From a virus, in the IMG/VR virus record IMGVR_UViG_3300009172_002344, positions 1 through 26,642 of that record: a DNA stretch of 26,642 bases; one strand, given 5' to 3'. Position numbers and translations under genes: made by a program. Position 1 is the first letter of the stretch, and every line of letters starts with the position of its first letter. Below the pieces are notes generated by a model. The model ran no database searches and was not told the DNA's origin. It saw nothing but the letters and a program-made list of their open reading frames with translations. Shown here in pieces: positions 1 through 11,200 of this stretch.

Positions 1-42
1 CAACAGGGTATGCAACAACAAGGTATGCAACAACAAGGTATG
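1..42 (+). repeat. 15-bp in-frame tandem repeat encoding QQQGM
   Basis: Two identical 15-bp units (CAACAACAAGGTATG) lie at 13-27 and 28-42. A partial unit at 1-12 differs by one synonymous change (CAG for CAA). The array is cut by the window edge, so the copy number is unknown. It encodes Gln-Gln-Gln-Gly-Met repeats in the upstream virion protein. Confidence 0.9.
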
Positions 43-1953
43 CCTGCGCCAATGGATGCATTTATGCCTCCAGCAGGTGAACCAGGTTTAGCTATGGAAA
101 ATAATGCTATGTTAGGTAATGCAATGTTTGGTAGTGAGCTTGGTGACTTTTTAAACAAAGCACAAGCTGGTACAGAAACTAAAAAAGAAGAAGAACCATT
201 TGTAGGTCCTATACAAGAAGATGTATCTGATTCATCTATTCCAGTAACTAAGAAAGAAACTGATAAAGTTGAGGATAATAAAAATCCATTTAAAGCAGGT
301 ACTGCGGATGCTATAGAGTATGATCAAAATATTAAAGATGGTTATAGTCCTGTTGTAGTAAAAAACAAGAGTGGTAAAAGTATACTTAGGTTTATTAAAC
401 CTGCGTCAGATGAAAGAAAAGATACAAGACAAAATAGAACTAAAGGAGACATTTCTGAAGGTGATGTAGTAGGTACTGGTAATAGGACAGATGTATATAC
501 AGATGAGGTACAGGAACAACAAAGGATAACAGACGCATCTGGAATAGCATCTTTTATACCTGGTATGTATGATGGAGCAAAACTACCTGATAAACAGCTT
601 GGAGCTGATGAATTTGGCTATGGTTCATCATTATTTTCTAGTGAAGAAGCAGAAGAAGATTTCATGTATAGAAATCAATCTATTGTTGATGAATTAGGAC
701 CTGAGTGGAAGTACAATTATCCAAGAGCTGATAAAGCAGGTTATGATAAAAACTGGAGTAGTTTCCAAAATAAATATGAGGAGAAAAGAAGAGATTACTT
801 TAAAAAGAAAGGTCTTCCATATATACCATATTTCTTTAATGATGAATCTTTAAAGCAAGCTTTTGCTGATAGTCCAGAAACCTATGATGCAGATGGTGAT
901 GGTAAAATAGATGCGAAATGGACAAAAAGAAAGTTTGATGGAATGAGAGGTGGTTATACTGCCAATGCTCCAGGTTTTGATATTGACTATAGTCCGGAAG
1001 ATATAAGAGAGATGTCATTACCAGAAGGAACACCAACAATAAAAACACCTGGGATAGAAGAGTATGATGGTTACCCAGCACAATGGTGGGCTCAAGATAT
1101 TAATAATCTTAATACTGTAGGGGCTATAAAGGATACTTTACGTTTACCATATGCTCCTGAACTAGAGGATCAAAGAATTGATTATGTACTTGATGATTAT
1201 ACAGGAAGAGTAAATGCTAATACATCAGCATTAAATACTATGGCAGGTGCATTAGGTGCATATGGACCACAAGCTATTTCAAGAAGTGATGTATTTGGAA
1301 AAACATTAGATGCTAATGCTAAAGCAATTAATCAAGTAAATAGCAATAATGTTAGAACAATGAATCAAGTTGCTACAATGCAACCTCAGTTAAACATGAA
1401 AGTTGATATGGCTAACAATGCTACTAATAAGCAATTGTATGATGACACAATAACAGCACTTCAACAAAAAGATAACTTTACTAACTGGAGAACAGGTAAG
1501 TACAATGAATTATTTAATGCTGGATTAACTAATTTAGCTAATACATTTAACTTAAATACAATTAATCCTAATATGAATGTCAATCCAAATCAATTTGGTA
1601 TGATTGAATTTACTGAAGATGGTAGAAAATTGTATAAAGATGGAGATACTGATATAGCATATCAAAGAGCACAACAATTTCAAAGAGCTCAGGAGTTGAT
1701 TGGAGAAGATAGTAGTGGTGTACAAAGACCTGTAACAAAAGATTATTTAGAATTTTTGTATCCTGGCAGTGGAACAACAAAAACAAGTAGACCCAACCAA
1801 ACTAGAGGGCAATATGATTTGCAAAATAATGGTTTGCCACCTGGCTATCAACAACCAATTGCACAATCAAAAATGGGTAGTGAAAAGAAAAAAGACAAAA
1901 CCAGTTTATCAAAGTGGGCAGTGCCGTTTTACACAGGTAAGATAGGTATGTAA
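1..1953 (+). CDS. Gln/Met-rich probable virion-internal protein, 5' truncated
   Basis: The reading frame is open from base 1, so the true start lies left of the window; the first ATG at 10 is inside a repeat and is probably not the start. The visible N-terminus is a tandem QQQGM repeat followed by Met/Pro/Gly-rich, then acidic, low-complexity sequence, likely disordered. The middle (about residues 200-390, counting from base 10) is rich in Tyr, Asp, Pro and Trp and holds a calcium-loop-like DADGDGKID at 293-301. Residues about 390-500 look helical and are rich in Asn, Gln and Ala. The C-terminus is basic (SEKKKDKT). No enzymatic motif was seen. The gene lies 59 nt upstream of a probable crAss-like cargo protein in the same direction, which suggests a packaged or injected virion component. 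I do not recognise a named family; the virion role is inferred from context and composition. Confidence 0.6.
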   Translation, partial: QQGMQQQGMQQQGMPAPMDAFMPPAGEPGLAMENNAMLGNAMFGSELGDFLNKAQAGTETKKEEEPFVGPIQEDVSDSSIPVTKKETDKVEDNKNPFKAGTADAIEYDQNIKDGYSPVVVKNKSGKSILRFIKPASDERKDTRQNRTKGDISEGDVVGTGNRTDVYTDEVQEQQRITDASGIASFIPGMYDGAKLPDKQLGADEFGYGSSLFSSEEAEEDFMYRNQSIVDELGPEWKYNYPRADKAGYDKNWSSFQNKYEEKRRDYFKKKGLPYIPYFFNDESLKQAFADSPETYDADGDGKIDAKWTKRKFDGMRGGYTANAPGFDIDYSPEDIREMSLPEGTPTIKTPGIEEYDGYPAQWWAQDINNLNTVGAIKDTLRLPYAPELEDQRIDYVLDDYTGRVNANTSALNTMAGALGAYGPQAISRSDVFGKTLDANAKAINQVNSNNVRTMNQVATMQPQLNMKVDMANNATNKQLYDDTITALQQKDNFTNWRTGKYNELFNAGLTNLANTFNLNTINPNMNVNPNQFGMIEFTEDGRKLYKDGDTDIAYQRAQQFQRAQELIGEDSSGVQRPVTKDYLEFLYPGSGTTKTSRPNQTRGQYDLQNNGLPPGYQQPIAQSKMGSEKKKDKTSLSKWAVPFYTGKIGM

Positions 1954-1983
1954 ACCTAAAGGGTTTATACAAAACACTTTGTA
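1951..1983. other. Two adjacent small inverted repeats after the first gene
   Basis: TAAACC (1951-1956, including the stop codon) is complementary to GGTTTA (1962-1967) with a 5-nt loop. Immediately after, TACAAA (1968-1973) is complementary to TTTGTA (1978-1983) with a 4-nt loop. GTTTA (1963-1967) can instead pair with TAAAC at 1982-1986, so alternative folds exist. The stems are only 6 bp and AT-rich and no T-tract follows, so a strong intrinsic terminator is unlikely. It could be a processing or weak pausing element. Confidence 0.3.
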
Positions 1984-2008
1984 AACTTATATAATTATAT
2001 TAATTTTA
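1978..2008 (+). promoter_or_regulatory. Possible Bacteroidota-type promoter before the 1090-aa gene
   Basis: TTTG at 1978-1981 and TAATTTTA at 2001-2008 are 19 nt apart. This resembles the Bacteroidota housekeeping promoter (TTTG, then about 19-21 nt, then TAnnTTTG), with the final G replaced by A. The start codon is at 2013, so transcription would begin at or near the ATG and give an almost leaderless mRNA. The region is very AT-rich and a chance match is quite possible. Confidence 0.2.
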
Positions 2009-2012
2009 CATT

Positions 2013-5000
2013 ATGGCAACATACATAAAAGGAGCAGATACATATTTACCGGATATTAAGCCGTTCACACCGGATTATAAATTCTTGTCTGCAGTTTTGG
2101 AGACAAGACAAGATAAGTATGATACTAATTTTAAGGCTACCAATGACTTATATAACAAGGTAGTCTATGCTGATTTGTCTAGGAATGATACTAAAGAAAG
2201 AAGAGATCAGTACGCAGAACAAATAGCACCACAGATAGAAAAAATATCTGGTATGGATTTATCATTAGCTCAAAATGTTAATGCAGCTAAGGATGTCTTT
2301 GCACCATTTTATGAAGATGATATAACTGTAAAAGATGTTGTATATACATCTAGGTATAGAGAAGAAATGAAGACAGCAAATCTATTGCTTAATTCACCAG
2401 ATAGAACTGTCCAAGCAAAATACTGGAAGACTGGTGAGAGAGCAATGCAATATCAAATGGATGCATTTATAAATGCAGATCCTGATAAAGCATTACAAAT
2501 GGGTTTACCTAAATATGTACCGGATGCAAATTTGTTTGAGATGAGTCAACAGATGTTGGAAAACATGGATCCCCCTTTAAAGATGAAGAGAGATAGGTTT
2601 GCCAAAAAAGCTAATCCAAAGTTTAATCCTAATAAACCTGTATCAGAAACTAATCAAAGAGAGATTGCAAATTCTGATTGGATTATTACAGAACAAAATG
2701 GTGCTCAAGTAACTGGTGCTGCATTACAGCAGATCAGAAATAGACTTATGGAAGCTCCAAGAGTACAAGCTGCATATCAAACAGAAGCATATGTTAAAGG
2801 TATGGATTGGGCAACGCAAGCTGTGCAAGAAGGTAGAGCTGCTAACATAGAACAAGGACAAGAACTTTGGGCTTCTGAAACAATAAGAAGGCTTGATACA
2901 ATTAATGGTTTAAGAATGGCTCAAGACATGCAGGCTTTATCTAAAGCAGAAAAAGCAAATGTCTCATGGGCAAATTATAAAGGTGCTAATGGTATTATAG
3001 AAGGGTCACAACTTGATCAAGCTAATACAGAACAACTTTCAAGAACTGAACAATTTAAAGCAGCTTTAGAAGCTAAAAAAAGAATCAGAGAAGAAGCAGC
3101 ATTACCTAGTAAGACGCTTGGTAATACTTTGAATAAAGCATATAGTATGCTAATGCAGAATAATATCATGGATGACATGAGAGAGTCTGCACAAGCATGG
3201 AGCGCTAGAGATTATGAGTATGAAATGCGTGAGAACAAGTATGCTCTTCAAGACAAACAATTTAAAATGGACATGTCCAAGATTAGAGCTAATGCAAAAA
3301 ATGCTCTTAATCTAGAAGGTGTTAAACAAAAGAATAGAGTTGATCTTGAAGTGTTAAAAACTCAATTAGAAGGATCTAGATCAAATAGCCCACTTGGGGA
3401 TGCTGTGTCAACTGGTTATACTACCCTTGGGGATGGAAATACAATTGATTTAGCAACTAATAAAAAAAATAAGATTACTCAAAATCCTGATATGATTCAA
3501 AGAACCAAGGATCAGTTTACTGAAGCAGATGGTAAACTAGCAGGAACTCAGGTTAATGATATTGTTAATATGATGTCATTAATGAATCCTAGGGGTGACA
3601 ACTCAAGCCAAGATCAAACATATGGTATTCAAGTAACTGGAGAGAATGGTGAGTTAAAAGAATTTAGAGGGTCAATAGAACAGATAAAAACAAAACTATT
3701 AGAGCAATCTACAGATGAGGAAGGTGTTTCTACAGGTTATAAGAATAGAGATTTAATAGCTAAGATATATTCTGATAAGAATACTGAGTTTACTAACACA
3801 AGACAACAAGCATTAGATAATCCAAATATGGTATTATCAAGAGACCAAAGAACTTCTTATGATCAGCTCTATGAAAAGATGAATGGTATAAATGGTACTA
3901 ACACTCAAGTAAAAGGTGTAGAGCAATTTGTACAAACAGCATATAATAAATTTGAGGAAGCTAATACTGTTACAACTGCTAGTGTAAAAAAAGAAGAGAA
4001 GCATGTTAGAAACTTAATGGACAATGGTAATTTCCCAAATATTTTTAAAGATGGTATACCTTTAAATAAAGAAGAATACATTAACATGGTAAAGGAAGGT
4101 ATCAAAGATGGTACAATTACTAATGTTAATTTAGATTGGAAAGTAGATACTGGAACTAATAATAAAGATTATATGATTCAAGCTACAGAGACAGTAATGA
4201 CTGAATACACTGGAACCACAATATACTTAAAAAATCCAGACGGCTCTAAGAAAATGGTTCTTGATGATAAAGCAGTTGATGATGAAGCAGGAATGGTTTA
4301 TGACGCACTTAAAAAAGGATTAAACAAAAGACTTACTGGTCAACAAGATTCTAATGTTAATTCAGGAGATTTTAATTCTGCTAGATATGGAATCAACGGG
4401 AGCTTTACAGATGTAGTCAGTAATCCTACGTACAACTATTCTATTAATCCTTTAGTAAACAATCCTGACAATGAGCAGGAAATGGCTAATATGATTAATC
4501 AAGTTAAATCTTTACAATCTAACAACACACCTTATGGATTAGGAGTTGGAAGATTAAATAAAGATTCAGAGTTGTTAAGCAAAAATGCTTTAGCATCAAA
4601 GGTTTATAATTTATGGTTAGAAGATTTAAATACTTGGATTAATAATCCTAAAAGATCTAACACAGATGCAATAGCACCTATTGGTGTTTTAGCATATATG
4701 CCAGTCTATGATAAAGCAAATGTAGGAGATAAAACTCATGCGGGTTATGAACTTAAGTTTAGTTCAGAGTGGCTTGCATCAAAAGTTAAAGGGCCAAAAG
4801 GTGCAGAGTATGGTGCATTAACTAAAGATGATTTAAAACAATTAAAAGGTGTAGGTGAAGATAATAATGATAGTGGTATATTTTTAGTTTTTGATCAGCA
4901 AGAAGATTTAAATGTTAAAGCAAAAAAGAATGATTATTATTCTTCAACAGAAATAGATATTCTTGGTGGTGATAATAGCACCTATCATGACTATACAGTA

Positions 5001-5285
5001 CCTAATGATAATGGTATAACTAATACAGCTGACTATAGAGTTGTTAAAAATGGGACTGGAAATTACATGCTTGATTATTCAGTTAATTATTACAATCCTT
5101 ATGATCCAAATGCTGAAAATTATAGTGAATATACAACTGACACAGGCACAGTTCAAATGGATTTTAGAAATGGTTTAATGGGGATTGATCAACAGATGGT
5201 AAAAATGCAAGCTCAGTATCAAGAAATTAGAAGAAATAACCAGGCCTTAAGAGAAAAAGATCAGGGTATTTACGGAAAAAAATAA
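2013..5285 (+). CDS. crAss-like virion cargo protein (1090 aa)
   Basis: The N-terminal 110 or so residues have a pattern I associate with internal/cargo proteins of crAss-like phages: a YLPDIKPFTPDYKF opening, then LETRQDKYD, then LYNKVVYADLSRNDTKERRDQ, then KISGMDLSLAQNV. Such proteins are packed in the virion and leave with the DNA. Residues about 240-460 are mostly helical and charged, with a likely coiled-coil stretch around 395-455 (ARDYEYEMRENKYALQDKQ and following). The second half is mixed and rich in Asn, Asp and Thr; the C-terminus (QEIRRNNQALREKDQ) is helical. No signal peptide, membrane segment or catalytic motif was seen. ATG at 2013 fits: the conserved pattern begins within ten residues of it and the leader is A/T-rich with no Shine-Dalgarno, as is usual in Bacteroidota. 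It lies 11 nt upstream of the polyprotein, in the same direction. The family assignment is from recalled sequence pattern, without a search. Confidence 0.7.
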   Translation: MATYIKGADTYLPDIKPFTPDYKFLSAVLETRQDKYDTNFKATNDLYNKVVYADLSRNDTKERRDQYAEQIAPQIEKISGMDLSLAQNVNAAKDVFAPFYEDDITVKDVVYTSRYREEMKTANLLLNSPDRTVQAKYWKTGERAMQYQMDAFINADPDKALQMGLPKYVPDANLFEMSQQMLENMDPPLKMKRDRFAKKANPKFNPNKPVSETNQREIANSDWIITEQNGAQVTGAALQQIRNRLMEAPRVQAAYQTEAYVKGMDWATQAVQEGRAANIEQGQELWASETIRRLDTINGLRMAQDMQALSKAEKANVSWANYKGANGIIEGSQLDQANTEQLSRTEQFKAALEAKKRIREEAALPSKTLGNTLNKAYSMLMQNNIMDDMRESAQAWSARDYEYEMRENKYALQDKQFKMDMSKIRANAKNALNLEGVKQKNRVDLEVLKTQLEGSRSNSPLGDAVSTGYTTLGDGNTIDLATNKKNKITQNPDMIQRTKDQFTEADGKLAGTQVNDIVNMMSLMNPRGDNSSQDQTYGIQVTGENGELKEFRGSIEQIKTKLLEQSTDEEGVSTGYKNRDLIAKIYSDKNTEFTNTRQQALDNPNMVLSRDQRTSYDQLYEKMNGINGTNTQVKGVEQFVQTAYNKFEEANTVTTASVKKEEKHVRNLMDNGNFPNIFKDGIPLNKEEYINMVKEGIKDGTITNVNLDWKVDTGTNNKDYMIQATETVMTEYTGTTIYLKNPDGSKKMVLDDKAVDDEAGMVYDALKKGLNKRLTGQQDSNVNSGDFNSARYGINGSFTDVVSNPTYNYSINPLVNNPDNEQEMANMINQVKSLQSNNTPYGLGVGRLNKDSELLSKNALASKVYNLWLEDLNTWINNPKRSNTDAIAPIGVLAYMPVYDKANVGDKTHAGYELKFSSEWLASKVKGPKGAEYGALTKDDLKQLKGVGEDNNDSGIFLVFDQQEDLNVKAKKNDYYSSTEIDILGGDNSTYHDYTVPNDNGITNTADYRVVKNGTGNYMLDYSVNYYNPYDPNAENYSEYTTDTGTVQMDFRNGLMGIDQQMVKMQAQYQEIRRNNQALREKDQGIYGKK

Positions 5286-5296
5286 ATCATAAGTAA

Positions 5297-8200
5297 ATGG
5301 AAAACGAATCAAAAACACCATTGCAAGAACTCAATCAAGCATCTTTAAGACCTGCCCCAAGTGTAATACCTGACGGGCAGTTCCGCTTTGAGCCTATTGA
5401 AGAGTTGTTTGAAACTCCAGAGGAAAAGTTTAATGATTATGCTATGAGTGGTGATTTAGCTGCTGATGATATATCAGGAGTTAATTTAGTGAAGTCTGAT
5501 ATAGATAAGTATGGTATTGGAGCTATGGCTAGTTTAGGTATAGCTGATCCTGGTACTGCTACTGATACATATAATCCAATAAAACAAAATAGACCTGATA
5601 ATAATGAGAATACCTTTTCAATGACGAAGAGGTTACTAACTTTAGATGACACACCTGTGTCAGAGAAAAAGGTTGCCCCTGCATTTTCAGGCATGAGGCA
5701 AACTCAATTTATGAGGTATTACGAACATCCTGAATTTAATAACTTAGGATATTCTCCGTATGCAAATATGGAAAACTACTATAATGAAAACTCAACTATT
5801 TATGATGACATGACTAGGATGAGAGGAAACTGGTGGTCATTAGTTGGTACTGGTCTTGATTCTGTATATGGATCTATGTTTAGTGGAGGAGATTTTTTAG
5901 AACCTGATCTTGATTCTGCTACTGCATTTGAAGACAAGATGGGAATCATGAGTTCTACAAGAGGTGGTTTTGGAGGCTTTGTAAATAACCTAGCAGCTAA
6001 CTCTGCTTACACGGGAGGTATACTTATTTCTATAGCAGCTGAAGAATTGATATTAGCTGGAGTAACTGCTTTGTCAGGAGGTACAGCAGCACCAGTTACT
6101 ATTGCTAAGACAGGTGCAAATGTTGTTAAAGGAGCTAAAGCAATTTTTAGCTTTACTAAAATGTTTGAAAAAACAAGAAAGATATTATCAAAAGCTAAAG
6201 AAATTGAAACTGCTAGAGATTTTTGGGTTGCCGCTAATGGTGGTAGAAAGATGGTTGCTGGTGCATTAAAAAAAGGATTTACCCCAAACACTTATAAAGC
6301 ATTTAAAGAAATAAAGACGGCAAAAAATGCAGGTCAAAATATGTCTAACCTTGCCAAAATGAATTTAAAGTTTGGTGGATTTTATAGAGATATGAGAGCT
6401 GTTAATTTAGCTGCGTCAGAGGCTAAGCTTGAAGCAGGTATGGCATACAACCAAGTCTTGAAAAATGGTATGAATAATTATTCTGCTGCTAATGGAGGCA
6501 AGAGTGTTGATGAATATGAAATGTCAAGAATTAGTAATGCGGCTAATCAAGCAGCATTTAAAACTATGATTGCTAATGCTCCTTTAATATATGCAAGCAA
6601 CTGGCTTGTTCTTGGTAATGCATTAGGTGGATTTCAAAGAGGTGTTCAAAATACATTGGGTTCTGCTTTTGGAAAAGGCATTACTAAAAATGTAATTAAT
6701 ACAGCAGGTAAAAAAGTTGTTGATGCTGCGGGTAAAGTAATTAAAAATCCTTTTAAATATTTAGGAGGAAAAGAAGCAGGGTTCTTAGGACTCAAAAGAT
6801 TAGGTGCAAAAATTAAAGCTGCTGGTGGTTGGAAAAGTGTGGCTGGTAGTGGTAGTATAGTTATGTTAGATTACTTTGCTGCAAATGTTGCAGAAGGTAT
6901 ACAAGAAGTTTCTCAAGAAGCAATTTCTGCAGCAACTGTTGGATACTATACAGAAATACTACAGAACCCAGCACAAGGTGGAGTTGCTTTGCAAAATCAA
7001 ATGATACTATCAGCAATGGGAGATCAGTTTTCTTCTGAAGGTGCTGGTGTATTTATGTCTGGTTTTTTAATGGGTGGTCTTGTACAACCTGTTCAATCAG
7101 TTTTTATGCAAGGTGTACCTTCTGTATATAAGTATGGATTACAGGAAGCAGGTATAGGTCTAGCCACAAAGAAACAAAAGGAAACCTATGCTGAGTTTAG
7201 AGAAGCAAAGGACAAGATGATAGAGAGAATTGTTGACTCCTATAATGAATCTTGGAATAGTCAGGCTATAGATCCTTCTGAACTTTTTGATGTAAAGAGA
7301 TTAAACTTCATGGTTCAGAAAGAGATGGCTGAAAAAATGAAAGATAGTACTTACAGACAAGATTTCTTTGGATTTAAAGATGCAGCAGATAACGCTAAGT
7401 TTCAGCAGTTCTATACTATGTTTGAAACTAATGGTACACAAAACTTTAGAAATCAACTACAAGGATTTTTAGAAATGTCTGATACTGAAATGATTGAGGC
7501 CTTTCCTGGAGTATCTAAGAAAGATCAAAAAGATGGTAAGTTAAGACAACGTATAAATGACACTATTATCCAGATGGATAAAATGGAGGAGAATTATAAT
7601 AAACTTAAAGATAAATTTATTAATCCATTTGATGAAACAAAATATAACCGCAAGACACAAGAGAAAGAATACATTAATGAGTTAGTAAATAGAGCAGGGT
7701 ATGATCATGCACGTTATTTATATATGTTTACTAATCAAGGATTCATGTCTGCTGTAGAAAGAGCAGATGGAATATACAGTAAACTTCAAGCAGAACCATT
7801 ATTTCAAAAAATGGCTGCTAGTGATATTACTACTTTGCTTGACCCAGCATCAATAGAAAGAGAGATAATTATTCTTGAACAAGAAATTGAAGCCTTTGAA
7901 GGAACCCCAGAAGGAGCAGCAACAGCAGCATCACCTAAAAAGGAAAAAATAAATAGACTTAAAGCTATTCAAAAGATTGTTAATGATCCTAAAAATAGAT
8001 TTAAGAACGGAACATTTAAAAGAAACAAGGCACTTAAAGACAGTTTAAGGTCAGAGTTTAAAAACTATGTAAGATTCCTAGCAAAGAATGAAGGTTCTTT
8101 TATTAATGAAGATAATATTGATTCTGCATTAACTGATATTGTAGACTACTATGCTTTAAACAATAGAGCTAAGGTGTATGATAAGGCAATAGAGTTCATG

Positions 8201-11200
8201 AATAACCCTGAGAAATTTGCTGAAATGGTAGCTAGATCTCAAGCTCTATCTAAAAATAGATTAGACGGCAGAATTAAAGAAACAAAAGCTGCATTAGAAA
8301 AATACACAGATATTATTTTAGCAAATCAATTAGTAAATGATTTAAGTAAAGATCCAATTGGAGCTTATGCTGATGAAGGGCAAATGGCATTGTTTTTACA
8401 AACAGGAGATTCACGCTTTTTGATAAACTTCTATGATGAAAATGGAGAGATAATTGAAGGTGTTCATGATGTTAAGTATAAAATGATACAAAGACTTATT
8501 GAGGTATATAACTCTACTAGGTCTGATCAAACAACTGAAAAGGATTTAACAGAAGATCAAAAAGAAGATGCTAAAGTTAATGATGTAGAAAATCAAAAGT
8601 CTGATATTGAAATGATGCTTGAGAATGCAGGTATTGAATTATCTGTTGATACAATAACTATAAGCCCATATCTAGATGAGGTCTTAAGAAACGCATATAG
8701 AAAGTATAAAGCAAGAATGGCTGCCTCTGGTAAGCCCAGCTTATCTGCACAAGAATGGAAAAGTACTGCTGAGGCATTAGATTTAAAAAATGTTTTTAAT
8801 GCTATTAAACAAGTATGGGCAGCTGGTGCAATGACACAAAACCCTGCTGGAGAAACTTTATTTGCAAGTCCTATAGAGCAATCACTTGTTGACTCTGATA
8901 CAGGATTTAAAGAATTTTTATCTACACCTAGACAGCAACTGTTAGCAGAGAACCCATTAATTACTTCAATATTAAATCAATCAACTATTACACTAGATGA
9001 TATATTTGAGCAACCAAACGTTGCTGATAATACAGAAGTAACTGGAAGAAAACCTCCTGTTGGTGAAGGTGTAGTTGCTGATCTGTATAAACGAGAAGTA
9101 AAAACATCAGGAGAAGAAACAATTATAATCTATGAGTTACTTGATAAAAAAGGAAATAAATTATCTCCTGAAATATTAGATTTTGTAGATGAACAATTTG
9201 ATTCATTAAGAGGAACATTTAATGAGTCTCAGGCTACTGAAGCATATGAAGCTTTAAAAGCTATTGATTCACAAGCACCAGATTCAACACCGTTTGAGTT
9301 TGATGGTGTAGACGGTTTGTTTTATGGAATGACTATTTACAAAGGAAGTGAAAAGTATATTATAATTCAAAAGCCTAACAAATCAAAAACATTTGGTAAG
9401 AATCAAAAGCTTAGAGTAATTAAAGCATCTAATAATGTAGGACCAATATCTGAAAGAAAATTTGAGTACATAAAACAAGGTGAGTTTTCAAATGTATTTA
9501 CTCAAGAAGAAATAACAATGGATGTATTGGATGACACTGTTAGTAAATTAGATGTCAACTCATTACTTAGTCCTTATGCACATGCAAATAGAGCAGATAC
9601 AAAAGGTATGTCTGAAGATGCAATAGCATCAATGATGACATCACAAAATGCTGAAGGTAAGGAAAGATTAAAAATTATATTAAAGGAATTAACTACTGAG
9701 GAAAGAGAACAGTTAGAATTTGTTGTATATGCAAATCCTAACCCAACAACTGTAAATGATTATGTTATACGTAATATGTCAGGTGTTGAATATAAATCAG
9801 CTAATCCCCTTATAAAAAGATATTCTAGTGAATATGTTATTGGTATTAGAATAAACAATACAGTAACTCAAGATAGAATAAATGCAAAATTAATTGAACA
9901 GAAGGTTGATCCAAGTGATTCACCAGATGGGATTTTTGCATATATGAATAATGCTTCATTCTTAATTAAAGATCAATTGACAGGAGCTGATGTAGATCCT
10001 AGAACAATGAACTTAAGACAAGCTCAAAATGTAATGTATAGTGCGTTTGGAAAAACCATTACTACAGAAGAGCAGTTAAAAGAAATACAAAAAGCATTTA
10101 TTCTAAATTCTATAATTACTACAACATTTAACAATCTTGGTGTAGATGGAGAGAAGCAATTCTTTGGTGTTAATGATCTACCTTTTAATATTGATTTAAA
10201 TCAGAAAGGTGGTAGAACAGTATATAGCAATGGTAATCCTGTGTTTATAGAAGCTCTTGACTATCAATATGCTGATGAGAATAATAACTACTTTGTGTTT
10301 GATTTAAAGTATGACAAAGGAGCCGGTGGAAGAATATATAACTATAGTTCAACTGCAGAGGATAGTGTTGCTTTAGAAAAACAAATTCTCCTTCAATTAG
10401 AAAAGCAAGGTATTAATAAAGATACTATGCTAGCTGGTAAAGACAGATATTTAGCTGCAGTAAAATTACCTAATGGGCAGTATAGATTAGTTAATCTTAA
10501 AGCTGTATCATATACAAAACTAGAACGTGATGAACTTTTTGTTGAAGTAATTAACAAGTCCAAAGAGATTCAAAAGATTAAGGATGCTGCCGAAAGACAA
10601 GCTGCAGCATTTAAATATAATGAGGAACTGCAAGAAAAACTTTTCCTAAGTAGTGCACGAGGGAATCAAATTGAATTAAACATTGGTGAAGACGGTAGCA
10701 TATACTTATCACTTGACAGAACTGTTGGAGAAGAAAATGAAAATATTGCTAATGAAGGAATTGGTACTGATGTAGTTAATTCAGATACAGATGCTGTTAA
10801 GATTATAGAAAGTTTATTTACTAAGTATAATAGTAATGAGGATGTAAATACTTATGATGCAAAAATAAGAGATAAGAATATAAGAAAGTCTTTTCCAACT
10901 GGAGCTCCTACTCAAGATATTATTGATAAGAGTACAACTGAGGTTGCTATACAGGTTGCAACGGACAATTCATTAGTACTTTCTGCTGAGGCAGATGCAA
11001 TAAATGCACAGAGAGCTGTTGCATTTGCTAGCATTAAACCTAAAAATGAAGACAGAAAAGTTGAAGATGAGGCAGCTTTACCTGAGATAGCAGAAGAAGC
11101 TGAGGATAGTACTGCAGATATGTCAGATGATGAAATACAAAAAAGAGTTGATAATGACTTTAATAGTAATCCATTAGGCATTGAGCATATAATCAATAAG

